Shown here: positions 27,219 through 35,468 of the stretch, piece by piece
Position numbering within the stretch: the stretch's first letter is position 1
Layout of the letters: the number at the start of each line of letters is the position of its first letter
From: CAWEHU01 sp963808965
Lineage (GTDB): Bacteria > Pseudomonadota > Alphaproteobacteria > Acetobacterales > Acetobacteraceae
Assembly (NCBI GenBank): GCA_963808965.1
Contig: CAWEHU010000026.1
Location: 74,930-138,929 of the forward strand
Length of the DNA stretch: 64,000 nt
Reading direction: 5' to 3'
The notes under the pieces: model-generated
Seen by the model: the letters and a program-made list of their open reading frames with translations, nothing else
Told to the model about the DNA's origin: nothing
Databases searched by the model: none
Translations under genes and position numbers: made by a program

Positions 27219-27838
27219 GCGTCAAACAGGCGTCGCTCTGCCATGCGCAAGCGGCGGTGTCCGAGACGCCTCGCCTGCTCCGGATTGTGCGTTACCATAA
27301 CGATGGCGGCGCCGGTTGCGAGGCGCTGCCGCAACACCGATTCGACGAGCGCCGCCGCCCGCTCGTCCAACGCGCCGGTCGGCTCGTCCAGCAGCAGCAC
27401 GGGAGAAGCGAGCGCGAGCGCGCGGATCAACGCGAGCCGCTGGCGCTCGCCCGTGGAAAGTCGCGCGACCGACCCTTCCAGCAGGTCCGCCCCCAGCCCC
27501 AGCAATGGAGCCAGCGCCCGCGCGGCGGATGCGGCCGGGCCGGGAAAATGCGCGACCACGTCCTCGCTCCACCAGCCCGGTTCGGCGGCGTTGTAGACGA
27601 CTCGGCGCCGCCACTCCGGGGCAGGAAACGCGCTCCGCTCCTGCCCGTCGAGCCAGACCTCCCCCTCGCTCGGGTCAAGATCGGCTATCATCCGGAGAAA
27701 CAGGCTCTTGCCGGACCCGGACGGGCCGGTGATCGCGACGCACTCGGAGGCCGCGACGGACAGATCGAACGGGCCCGCGAGCGCGCTGCCGAGGGACGCG
27801 ATCCGAAGCCTTGCGGGCGCTGCGCCCGCTCCGCTCAC
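27215..27838 (-). CDS. fetA: FetA-type ABC transporter ATP-binding protein
   Basis: ATPase partner of the FetB permease. Walker A is AITGPSGSGKSLFLRMIADL near residue 34, the signature is LSTGERQRLALIRALALASP and Walker B is VLLLDEPTGALDERAAALVE, followed by VMVTHN. The GTG at 27838 overlaps the stop of the upstream M20 peptidase gene as GTGA. The protein is short (207 residues), as usual for FetA. The name rests on the adjacent FetB. Confidence 0.88.
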   Translation of the reverse strand: MSGAGAAPARLRIASLGSALAGPFDLSVAASECVAITGPSGSGKSLFLRMIADLDPSEGEVWLDGQERSAFPAPEWRRRVVYNAAEPGWWSEDVVAHFPGPAASAARALAPLLGLGADLLEGSVARLSTGERQRLALIRALALASPVLLLDEPTGALDERAAALVESVLRQRLATGAAIVMVTHNPEQARRLGHRRLRMAERRLFDA

Positions 27839-28612
27839 CCGAGCGCCGCCATTTTCCCGAGAAGGCGCGCGTGCGAGCGGATGCCGTGCCGGAAGCAGCG
27901 CATCTCGAACTTCTCGTTCGGGCTGTGTACCTGGTCGTCGTCCAGGCCGAAGCCCATCAGCAGCGAATCGATGCCGAGCACCCTGCGAAACGACTCCACG
28001 ACGGGGATTGACCCGCCACATCCCATCGGCACGGCGGGTTTGCCGTATTCTTCCTCGAGCGCCGCGTGTGCCGCGCGCACCCAAGGCTTCGCGGTATCGA
28101 TCTCGATCCCTCGGGCCGCGCTGAATACGTGGAAGTCGACTTTCGCATCCGGGGGGGCACGCTCGACGAAAAATCGCCGTAGCCCGTCGAGGACCTTTTC
28201 CGGGTCCTGATTCGGAACCAGACGGCAAGACAGCTTGGCCGAGGCTTCCGAGGCGATGACGGTCTTGCTGCCGGGGCCGGTGTAGCCGCCCCAGATGCCG
28301 TTGATGTCCACGGTCGGGCGGCTCCACAGCCGCTGCAGCGGGGGCCGATCCTGCTCGCCTGCCGGGGCCGACAGGCCGATGCGGCCGAGGAACCCGGCTT
28401 CGTCGAAGCGAAGCTCGCGCCATTGCGCAGCCTCGGCTTCGGATATCTCGTGAACGTCGTCGTAGAAACCGGGGATGCACACGCGCCCCGCCGAATCGTG
28501 CAATCCGCCGAGTATCCGCGTCAGTGCGTTGATCGGGTTCAGCGCCGACCCGCCGAACAGGCCGGAATGCAGGTCCCGCGACGGACCCTTCAGCGTCACC
28601 TGCGCATAAGGC
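27835..28612 (-). pseudogene. M20 family dipeptidase, C-terminal part (split by insertion)
   Basis: C-terminal two-thirds of a zinc-dependent M20 peptidase. It begins at YAQVTLKGPSRDLHSGLFGG, the start of the dimerisation domain, and continues through DINGIWGGYTGPGSKTVIAS to the metal-binding end MGCGGSIPVVESF and DDDQVHSPNEKFEM. The matching N-terminal part is at 30589-31220 on the same strand, separated by about 2 kb of insertion sequence. The stop overlaps the fetA start, so the intact gene was the first gene of the fetA-fetB-CBS operon and the insertion may also affect transcription of fetAB. Confidence 0.85.
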
Positions 28613-28666
28613 TGACTAGAAATTCAATTAGGGGTTAAGCGTTCGGATCGGTCTGGTCGGGCGCCA

Positions 28667-29998
28667 TTGATGTCACCAGGTCGACCGTCTGTGGCAGGAC
28701 GAGATGAGCGACGACGGTTCTGGGTGGCGATCGCGGCAGGGACGACGAGTGAGGATGCTGCGATCAAGGTCGGTGTGTCGCAGGCGGTAGGAACACGATG
28801 GTTCAGAGAGGCCGGCGGCATGCCACCATCGATGGTTGGACAATCGGCGAAGCCGCTCACCGGCCGGTATCTTTGTTGCCGAGCGGGAGGAGATCGCGCT
28901 CCTTCGCGTGCAGGGCCACTCCGTGCAGGAGGTCGCCCGCCGGCTCGGGCGAGCAGCGTCGACGATCTCCCGGGAGTTGCGGCGCAATGCTGCCACCCGG
29001 AGCGGTGGCCTGGAGTATCGCGCACAACGGCGCAATGGCACGCCGAGCGATCCGCTCGCCGTCCAAAGCAGGCGAAGCTTGCGCTCAATATGGCATTGCG
29101 AACTTATGTGGAGGAGCGATTGGCAGGCGTCGTCGTTGCTCCGAGCGGGGCTCTTGTTCCCGGCCCGGCGGTATCCTGGAAAGGTCGTCGGCATGGGCCA
29201 AGGCGGAATTGGCGGTGGGCAAACGCCTGGAGCCCGGAACAGATCGCCCGCCGCCTGCCGGTCGACTTCCCGGGCAATGAAACCATGCGCATCAGCCATG
29301 AAGCCATCTATCAAGCGCTGTTCATTCAAGGTCGAGGTGCGTTGCGCCGCGAGCTGACGGCCTGCTTGCGCACCGGGCGAGTGTTGCGGATGCCAAGGGC
29401 GCGCACGCGGGGGCGAGGGAAGACCTTCATATCTCCCGAGATCATGATCAGCCAACGTCCGGCGGATGCAGTCGATCGTGCTGTGCCGGGCCACTGGGAA
29501 GGTGACCATCCTGGGTCTTGGCAGTTCCGCAATTGGCACCTTGGTGGAACGTATGACGCGCTTCACCCTGCTGCTGCACCTGCTGCGCATGACAGGCCAT
29601 GAATACGAGGCTCGCGTGAAGAATGGACCGCACTCGCCGGACATGGTGCGGAGGCGGTGCGCGACGCCATCACGCGCACGATCATCGACCTGCCTGAGCA
29701 ACTTCGTCGGTCGCTGACGTGGGATCAAGGAGCTGAGATGGCCCAGCACGCACGCCTGAAGATCGACGCGGGCGTACAGGTCTACTTCTGCGATCCCCAC
29801 AGCCCGTGGCAGCGCGGTACCAACGAGAACACCAACGGGCTGCTGCGCCAGTATTTCCCGAAAGGCACCGATCTCAGCGTGTACAGTGCCGAGGAGATTG
29901 CCGCTGTGGCGGCTGCCCTCAACGCGCGGCCCCGCAAGACCCTCGATTGGAAAACACCGGCAGAGGCGTTTGATCAGTTGGTGATCTGCCGGCGGTGA
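28667..29998 (+). pseudogene. IS30 family transposase, multiple frameshifts
   Basis: Assembling fragments from three frames gives a complete IS30-type transposase: an N-terminal region (GTTSEDAAIKVGVSQAVGTR), the HTH (EREEIALLRVQGHSVQEVAR, then STISRELRRNAATR), WANAWSPEQIARRLPVDFPG, the DDE core start PGHWEGD, then LGLGSSAIGTLVERMTRF, and the end YFCDPHSPWQRGTNENTNGL with FPKGTDLSVYS. At least four frame changes are needed, near 28870, 29030, 29505 and 29645. The catalytic Asp, Asp and Glu positions are still visible. Inactive as read, but the same insertion errors seen in chromosomal genes may explain part of the damage. Confidence 0.85.
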
Positions 29999-30012
29999 AT
30001 TGGACAGCGGCG

Positions 30013-30326
30013 TCACGGTGCGCGCCGACAACGGACCGTAATACATCGCCGGCCACTTGATTTGCCAGATTGCCCACCGGGCATGGGGCTCAGTCACGCT
30101 TTCCCACACCAGCCCGAGGCGAACGGAGTTTGCGAGCGGTTTTTCCGCACCTTGAAGGAGCAGGCGGAGCTTCGGCCCGAATTTTTCGCACCGCCGCCGA
30201 AGTCAGAGCGGCAGTGAGCGAGTTTCGTCACACGCTCACATCTGCTGGCGCCTCGCTCGGCTCGGCTTCCGCAGGCCCAACGACTACCGGGCGCGACACT
30301 CCGCTCCATCAAACCTGCTCATGGCA
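30013..30326 (+). pseudogene. Remnant of IS3-like integrase (ORFB C-terminus)
   Basis: A fragment of a DDE integrase core is visible across frames: RADNGPQYIAGH, then SHAFPHQPEANGVCERFFRTLKE with the catalytic Glu context, then FFRTAAEVRAAVSEFRHT and RLARLGFR. This is the C-terminal third of an IS3-group transposase. The 5' part is missing, cut by or lost beside the IS30 copy. No function expected. Confidence 0.7.
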
Positions 30327-30588
30327 GCATGGCGATCCTGATGTTCGACTGGAAAGCACCGATCCTGCCGTCCCGACCTGGGTTATGCCAGGCAAGCGCG
30401 CGCAGGGGAGGTCAAGCAAGGCCGCAGGCCTCCGCGCCAGCGGCTCGTGCTTGACCGAACCGAGCACGCTGGCATTCTCGTTCCAGTCGGGAACATTACT
30501 TAAATTGCTGTCCGAAACCTCTGCCGAGTGTGGCAGAACAGTTTGACCAGTTGGTTCTGTTGGATCAACAAAGACCGTGTGCGACAGC

Positions 30589-31220
30589 ATGCCGCGCAGC
30601 CGAGTGGTGATCGCCGGGGTGTCGACATCCCACATGCCGGTGTCACTGATGAGCGCCAGATCGGACCGGAGCTGGTCTTTCGCCTGATGCAGAAACGGCT
30701 CCAGATTGACGCTGCCGATCTCCTCCTCGCCCTCGATCAGCACCGTGACCCGGGCGGGAGCGCCACCGTATGCGGCGTGCCAGGCACGCAGCGCCTCGAC
30801 GAACATCATCACCTGGCCTTTGTCGTCCACGGCTCCCCGCGCGACGATGCGTTCGCCGTGCGGGCCTTGGACAAACTGCGGCTCGAAGGGCGGGCTGGTC
30901 CAGAGATCGAGCGGCTCGGGGGGCTGCACGTCGTAATGGCCGTAGAACAGCACATGCGGTCCGCGGTAGTCGGCCGGGCCGGGATGATGCGCGAGCACGA
31001 CGGGTTGCCCGGCGGTCGGACGAAGGGCGGCGGCAAACCCCAGAGCCGCGAGTTGCTCCCGCATCCACTCAGCGGCCCGCACGCAATCCGCCGCGTGCGC
31101 GGGCTGTGCGCTCACGCTCGGAATGCGAAGGAACGCGGCCAGGTTCTCGCGCGATTGTCCGAAGGCTGCGTCCGCCTGGTTGAGGACGGCGTCGATTTGG
31201 GCCTGTGACGGTGCGGGCAT
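30589..31220 (-). pseudogene. M20 family dipeptidase, N-terminal part (split by insertion)
   Basis: N-terminal part of the interrupted zinc peptidase. The ATG at 31220 starts MPAPSQAQIDAVLNQADAAF. Metal-site motifs are present: LFYGHYDVQPPEPLDLW, GAVDDKGQVMMFVEAL and LIEGEEEIGS, followed by ITTRLRGM where homology stops. The open frame continues ~90 codons into the insertion (to 30309) with unrelated sequence. The C-terminal half resumes at 28612. The complete protein would have been about 460-470 residues, a dipeptidase or acetyl-amino acid deacylase-like enzyme. Confidence 0.85.
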
Positions 31221-31420
31221 CACGCCTCCAATCGTTTGGTCAACCCGAGCATGGCATGCGGATCTCAGGTGTTCCAAGCGGCCCGGATCCGATCTGGGCA
31301 GAACTTCATCCCTAGGCGCTGCCCACCGAGCTAGAGGCCCTTTAAGCAAAACCTCACCTTTCGCCATCATTCGGAGGCGATCGCGATCAGTTTCAGACGG
31401 AGGTTTGGGTGCGGAATTGG

Positions 31421-31760
31421 ATGGCTCTCGTTGCGCGGGATTTTCGTTGTCACGTTGTCCGGATGTGCTCAGTCTCCCGAGAGCATCCAACCCGCATATG
31501 TGAGTTCCATACCCTATGACGGCTGGACCTGCACCCAGCTAGCGGAAGAAGGCGCACATCTGGATAGCGCTCTCGCGACCGCGTCAGCCCAGCAGTCGCA
31601 AGCACGCTCGAACGATATAGCCGCCGTGATACTTGTTGGTCTTCCCCTTGCTTCCATGTCCGGCGGAAACATTGCCCCACAAATTGCCTTGTACAAGGGG
31701 CAGCAAGAAGCGGTGCGATTGGCCTCGACACGCAAGAGCTGCACCGGCCCAGTTGGGTGA
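31421..31760 (+). CDS. Small lipoprotein (one frameshift)
   Basis: Reading from the ATG at 31421 and removing one G at 31436-31438 gives MALVARIFVVTLSGCAQSPE, a signal peptide with lipobox LSGC. The mature part (YDGWTCTQLAEEGAHLDSAL, then SNDIAAVILVGLPLASM, ending YKGQQEAVRLASTRKSC) matches a group of ~100-residue proteobacterial lipoproteins with a conserved Cys-Gln start, a central hydrophobic stretch and a C-terminal Cys. A GTG at 31409 is an alternative start. The span is one base over a multiple of three. Function unknown. Confidence 0.6.
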
Positions 31761-31773
31761 GGGTTGAAGCCCC

Positions 31774-32028
31774 TCACACCGGCCCGGCTGTGAAGGCATT
31801 GAACGTGATCAGCGTGTAGGTGTCCTTGACGCCGGGCAGGGTCTGGATCTTCTCCGTGACGAAGCGACCGATATCCTGCCCAGGCTCCAGATAGAACTTG
31901 CCGAGCAGGTCGTACTGCCCGGACGTGGAATAGAGCTCGGACATCTGCTCGATCGTGTCCGCCGCCTCCTGCGCGACCGCGTAGGCCTGTCCCATCTCGC
32001 ACTTGATCTGAACGAAGATCGCGCGCAT
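31774..32028 (-). CDS. Lrp/AsnC ligand-binding domain protein
   Basis: An 84-residue stand-alone RAM (regulation of amino acid metabolism) domain without the helix-turn-helix of full Lrp. It reads MRAIFVQIKCEMGQAYAVAQ, then YSTSGQYDLLGKFYLEPGQD and IQTLPGVKDTYTLITFNAF, the usual beta-alpha-beta order. Such proteins bind small molecules or join full-length Lrp assemblies. It is transcribed away from the TPP-enzyme gene, whose ATG is 117 bases away. Confidence 0.85.
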   Translation of the reverse strand: MRAIFVQIKCEMGQAYAVAQEAADTIEQMSELYSTSGQYDLLGKFYLEPGQDIGRFVTEKIQTLPGVKDTYTLITFNAFTAGPV

Positions 32029-32144
32029 CCGACCCTCCCTGCTCGGTGCGACCATGCCATGCGCTCCGCCCGGTGTGGAAGGCGCGGGTGACGGCCCGCA
32101 TGGGAACGACTATCGTGGCGCGAATGCCTGTAGGGAGGCCGACC

Positions 32145-33920
32145 ATGGAACTCGCTCAGGCGCGCAAAACGCGCGTCATGCCGCGTCCGGGCGGACGCAT
32201 TTTGGCCGATGCGCTCGTCGCGCAGGGCATCGATCATGTATTCGCCGTTCCGGGCGAGAGCTATCTCGAGGTGCTCGACGGGCTGTACGAGCTACGACAG
32301 AAGCTCCGACTGGTCACCTGCCGCTTCGAGGCGGGCGCAGTGAACATGGCGGAGGCATACGGCAAGCTCACGGGCCGTCCCGCCGCGGCGATGGTCACGC
32401 GCGGCCCCGGTGCCTGTCACGGTGCGATCGGCGTGCACGTCGCGATGCAGGACAGCACGCCGATGCTGCTGTTCGTCGGCCAGATCCCGTTCGAGGAGAC
32501 GGACCGCGAGAGCTTCCAGGAGGTCGATTATCGGCGGATGTTCGGCCCGCTCGCGAAATGGGTGACGCAGATCGATCAGGCCAAGCGCATTCCTGAAATC
32601 GTTGCGCATGCTGTCGATGTCGCGACCACGGGCCGACCCGGCCCGGTGGTGATCGCGCTCTCCGAGGAGATGCAGAAGGACACGGCGGAAGTGCCCGACC
32701 TGCGGCGCGCCCCGGTGTCGGTCGCGCATCCGGATCCGGCGGCGTTGGCGCGGATGCGCGAATTGCTGGCCCATGCGAAGAAGCCGCTCGCGTTGCTGGG
32801 CGGCTCCTGCTGGTCGGCTGAAGGCCGGGCGGCGATACGGAATTTCCTGCTCGGAAACCGCCTGCCGGTCGCGGTCTCGTTTCGGAGGCAAGGACTGTAC
32901 GACGGCACCTTGCCCAACTTCGCCGGCGATCTCGGTGTCGGCTCGGATCCGGCGCTGGTCGCGAAGGCGAAGGAGGCGGATCTCGTGCTCGCCATCGGCA
33001 CGCGGCTGGGCGAGGCGGTGACGCAGGGTTACACGCTGTTCGATCCCGCGGGCGCGCTACCGATCATCCACGTCTATCCCGACCCTGCCGAAATCGGCCG
33101 CGTGTTCCGCCCGGCGCTCGGCATCGTCGCGGACCTCAATGCCTTCGCTCTCGCGGCGGCATCGCTCGAGCCGCTCCCGCCCAACTGGGATGGCTGGACG
33201 CAGGAGTTGCGCAGCTTGCGGGAGGCGCAACGGCAAGTGCCCGACTACGCGGGATCGCTGAATCTCGGCCAGGCCATGCGCGAGCTTGAACCGCTCTTGT
33301 CGGCCGACGCGATTCTGACCACGGATGCCGGCAACTTCGCGGGCTGGCCCACGCGCTTCCTGAACCTCTCCGACGAGCAGCGTTTCCTCGGCCCGACCAA
33401 TGGTGCCATGGGATACAGCGTGCCGGCCGCGATCGGCGCCAAGATCGCGTTTCCCGAGCGCATGGTCGTGTGCTTCGTCGGCGACGGCGGGTTCCTGATG
33501 ACGGGACAGGAGATCGCAACCGCCTTCCATCACGGCGTCGCGCCCATCGTGCTGCTGTTCAACAATCAGATGTACGGCACGATCCGCATGTACCAGGAAC
33601 GGGCCTTTCCCGGCCGCGTCTCGGGAACCGCGCTCACCAATCCCGATTTCGCCAAGTTCATCGAAGCCTTCGGCGGGCACGGCGAGGTGGTGAGCGAAAC
33701 GGCCGAGTTCGCGCCTGCTTTCCGCCGCGCCGTCGAGAGCGGCCGACCGGCGGTGATCGAGCTCAGGATGAATCCCGATCAGATCACGACGCGCGCCACG
33801 ATCGCGGAACTCCGGGGCGAGAAGCGCTCCCCGAAGCAGCCTGCGAAGCCCAAGCGAGCGGCCGCGCCGCAGCATCCCACTGGACACAGAGGTGCGCCGG
33901 GGACGCCCGGAAAGCGCTGA
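32145..33920 (+). CDS. Thiamine pyrophosphate-dependent enzyme, acetolactate synthase-like
   Basis: Three-domain TPP enzyme of the acetolactate synthase/oxo-acid decarboxylase superfamily. The N-terminal domain has HVFAVPGESYLEVLDGLYEL with the catalytic Glu region, EAYGKLTGRPAAAMVTRGPG and QIPFEETDRESFQEVD. The central domain includes DLVLAIGTRLGEAVTQG. The TPP/Mg motif is CFVGDGGFLMTGQEIATAFH, ending LLFNNQMYGTIRMYQE. The Lys/Pro/Ala-rich C-terminal tail is unusual. The start at 32145 (MELAQARKTRV) is chosen; upstream ATGs at 32046 and 32123 are in frame. No small regulatory subunit gene adjoins it, so a role outside branched-chain synthesis is likely. Confidence 0.85.
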   Translation: MELAQARKTRVMPRPGGRILADALVAQGIDHVFAVPGESYLEVLDGLYELRQKLRLVTCRFEAGAVNMAEAYGKLTGRPAAAMVTRGPGACHGAIGVHVAMQDSTPMLLFVGQIPFEETDRESFQEVDYRRMFGPLAKWVTQIDQAKRIPEIVAHAVDVATTGRPGPVVIALSEEMQKDTAEVPDLRRAPVSVAHPDPAALARMRELLAHAKKPLALLGGSCWSAEGRAAIRNFLLGNRLPVAVSFRRQGLYDGTLPNFAGDLGVGSDPALVAKAKEADLVLAIGTRLGEAVTQGYTLFDPAGALPIIHVYPDPAEIGRVFRPALGIVADLNAFALAAASLEPLPPNWDGWTQELRSLREAQRQVPDYAGSLNLGQAMRELEPLLSADAILTTDAGNFAGWPTRFLNLSDEQRFLGPTNGAMGYSVPAAIGAKIAFPERMVVCFVGDGGFLMTGQEIATAFHHGVAPIVLLFNNQMYGTIRMYQERAFPGRVSGTALTNPDFAKFIEAFGGHGEVVSETAEFAPAFRRAVESGRPAVIELRMNPDQITTRATIAELRGEKRSPKQPAKPKRAAAPQHPTGHRGAPGTPGKR

Positions 33921-33927
33921 CGAACGC

Positions 33928-35340
33928 TCAGCGTCCGGTCAGAATGCGGTCGACGAGCTGGCGCACGGTCGGGATGAAGCCGTTCTTGTAGAACGGGTCC
34001 ATGCCGAAGCGGAAACCGTTATGGCCGCTGAACATCAGGTTGCGCTCGACCGTCTGCGGATCGTCGCTCTCATGCGCGATGTGCTGGAGCGTCTTCTGGA
34101 TGCAGAAGCTCCGCGGATCCGCCTTCTTGCCCGTGCTGTGGTCGGGATCGTGCTGACTCCAGTTGGAAAAACGGCACTGGCTCAAGCATCCCATGCAAGC
34201 GATCTGGTCGGCGACGATCTCCCGCGCTTTCTGGGGCGTCACGAAGATCAGCGTGCTGTCCGGCGTACGCATTGCTTCGGTGAAGCCCTGCGCCTCCCAG
34301 GCCCGAACGTGATCCCGGTCGGCGGGCGTGAGATAGACGGGCCGCTTGCGCGGGCCGACGCCATATTCGGCGACGTGCTCGCCGATCGGCTCGGCGACAT
34401 AGGCGACCTGACGCTCGTTGCGCTCGCGCAGCTCACGAATAAAGCCGTTGTTCACCGCCGAGGAATAGAAACCGGTCGGGCTGAAATGGTTGAGGAAAAC
34501 ATCTCCTTCTTTCAGCGTGAGCAGCCGCTGCTTCCAGGCGTCGCCGATGGGGCTCTCCTGGGTCAGCAGCGGGCGGGTGCCGAACTGGAATGCGATGGGA
34601 CCGAGCTCGGGGTTGTCGATCCAGTCCTGCCATTCATCCAGCCACCAGACTCCTCCGGCCATGATGATGGGGGTTTGATCCAGCCCGAATTGACGCATCG
34701 TCCGGCGCAGAGCCAGCACACGCGGGAACGGATCTTCCGGCCGGGCCGGGTCCTCGCTGTTGGAGAGCCCGTTATGGCCGCCGGCCAGCCACGGATCCTC
34801 GTAGACCACGCCCCCGAGCAGGGCGGCCGCCTTGGAATAGGCGCGCTTCCATAAGGCGTTGAACGCCCGTGCGGAGGAGATGATCGGGTAGTAATAGACG
34901 TTGAACTTCGCCGCGATGTCCGAAAGACGGTAGGGCATCCCCGCGCCGCAGGTCAGGCCGTGGATCAGGCCTTTCGCCTGTTCGAGCACCTCGGTGATGA
35001 TCCGCTCGGCCGCGCCCATCTCCCAAAGGATGTTGGCGTGGATGCGCCCGCTTCCGCCGGAAAGCTCATAAGCCTGACGCGCTTGGGTCAGCGCGCCACG
35101 CACGGCATAGGCCACCAGCTCCTCGTGCCGCTCCCGCCGGGTGCGGCCGTGATAGACCTGCTCGACGCGCCTGCCCTGCTCGTCGTAGCTGTCGGCGTTC
35201 ACGGCGCTGAACGTGCCGATCCCGCCCGTGGCGGCCCAGTTGCCGGAAGAGATGCCGTTGGACACGGAGACGCCCTTGCCGCCCTCGACCAGCGGCAGGA
35301 CGTCCATCCCTCCCATGCGGATGGCATTGATCGCCTTCAT
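33928..35340 (-). CDS. Nitronate monooxygenase-like NAD(P)H-dependent flavin oxidoreductase
   Basis: FMN-dependent TIM-barrel protein. Segments typical of the group are VSVSNGISSGNWAATGGIGT at the N-terminus, LIHGLTCGAGMPYRLSDIA, AALLGGVVYEDPWLAGGHNG, TPIIMAGGVWWLDEWQDW and IAFQFGTRPLLTQE. A C-terminal Cys-containing segment (ADQIACMGCLSQCRFSNW) is unusual for nitronate monooxygenases and could bind a metal or cluster. The length (470 residues) is greater than that of the classical enzyme. Convergent with the TPP-enzyme gene, 7 bases apart. Confidence 0.8.
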   Translation of the reverse strand: MKAINAIRMGGMDVLPLVEGGKGVSVSNGISSGNWAATGGIGTFSAVNADSYDEQGRRVEQVYHGRTRRERHEELVAYAVRGALTQARQAYELSGGSGRIHANILWEMGAAERIITEVLEQAKGLIHGLTCGAGMPYRLSDIAAKFNVYYYPIISSARAFNALWKRAYSKAAALLGGVVYEDPWLAGGHNGLSNSEDPARPEDPFPRVLALRRTMRQFGLDQTPIIMAGGVWWLDEWQDWIDNPELGPIAFQFGTRPLLTQESPIGDAWKQRLLTLKEGDVFLNHFSPTGFYSSAVNNGFIRELRERNERQVAYVAEPIGEHVAEYGVGPRKRPVYLTPADRDHVRAWEAQGFTEAMRTPDSTLIFVTPQKAREIVADQIACMGCLSQCRFSNWSQHDPDHSTGKKADPRSFCIQKTLQHIAHESDDPQTVERNLMFSGHNGFRFGMDPFYKNGFIPTVRQLVDRILTGR

Positions 35341-35448
35341 GCCCTATTTCCTCCCCCCGGGCGCGCGATGTCCAGAGCGTTACGACCCCCGTTCGCCCGT
35401 GCAAAATCTTCCGCCATCGGGCAGGTCGCAGCCACCTCTTTCGATGGA

Positions 35449-35468
35449 GGCGGGCCTACTGGCCCGCC
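35449..35468 (-). terminator. Hairpin at the pnp stop codon
   Basis: GGCGGGCC and GGCCCGCC form a perfect 8-bp stem with a 4-base loop overlapping the pnp stop codon. There is no clear T-run after it on the minus strand, so it may be a processing or pausing structure rather than an intrinsic terminator. Confidence 0.35.

Larger units (their letters stand above)
28613..30588. mobile_element. Insertion-sequence nest inside the M20 peptidase gene
   Basis: About 2 kb of foreign sequence separates the two halves of the M20 peptidase. It contains an IS30-family transposase gene (28667-29998, frameshifted), the 3' end of a second, IS3-like integrase (about 30013-30326), and ~260 bases (30327-30588) with no recognisable gene that may be the end of a further element. 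Exact outer boundaries and target duplications could not be fixed by eye; the limits given are where peptidase homology stops. Confidence 0.75.
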
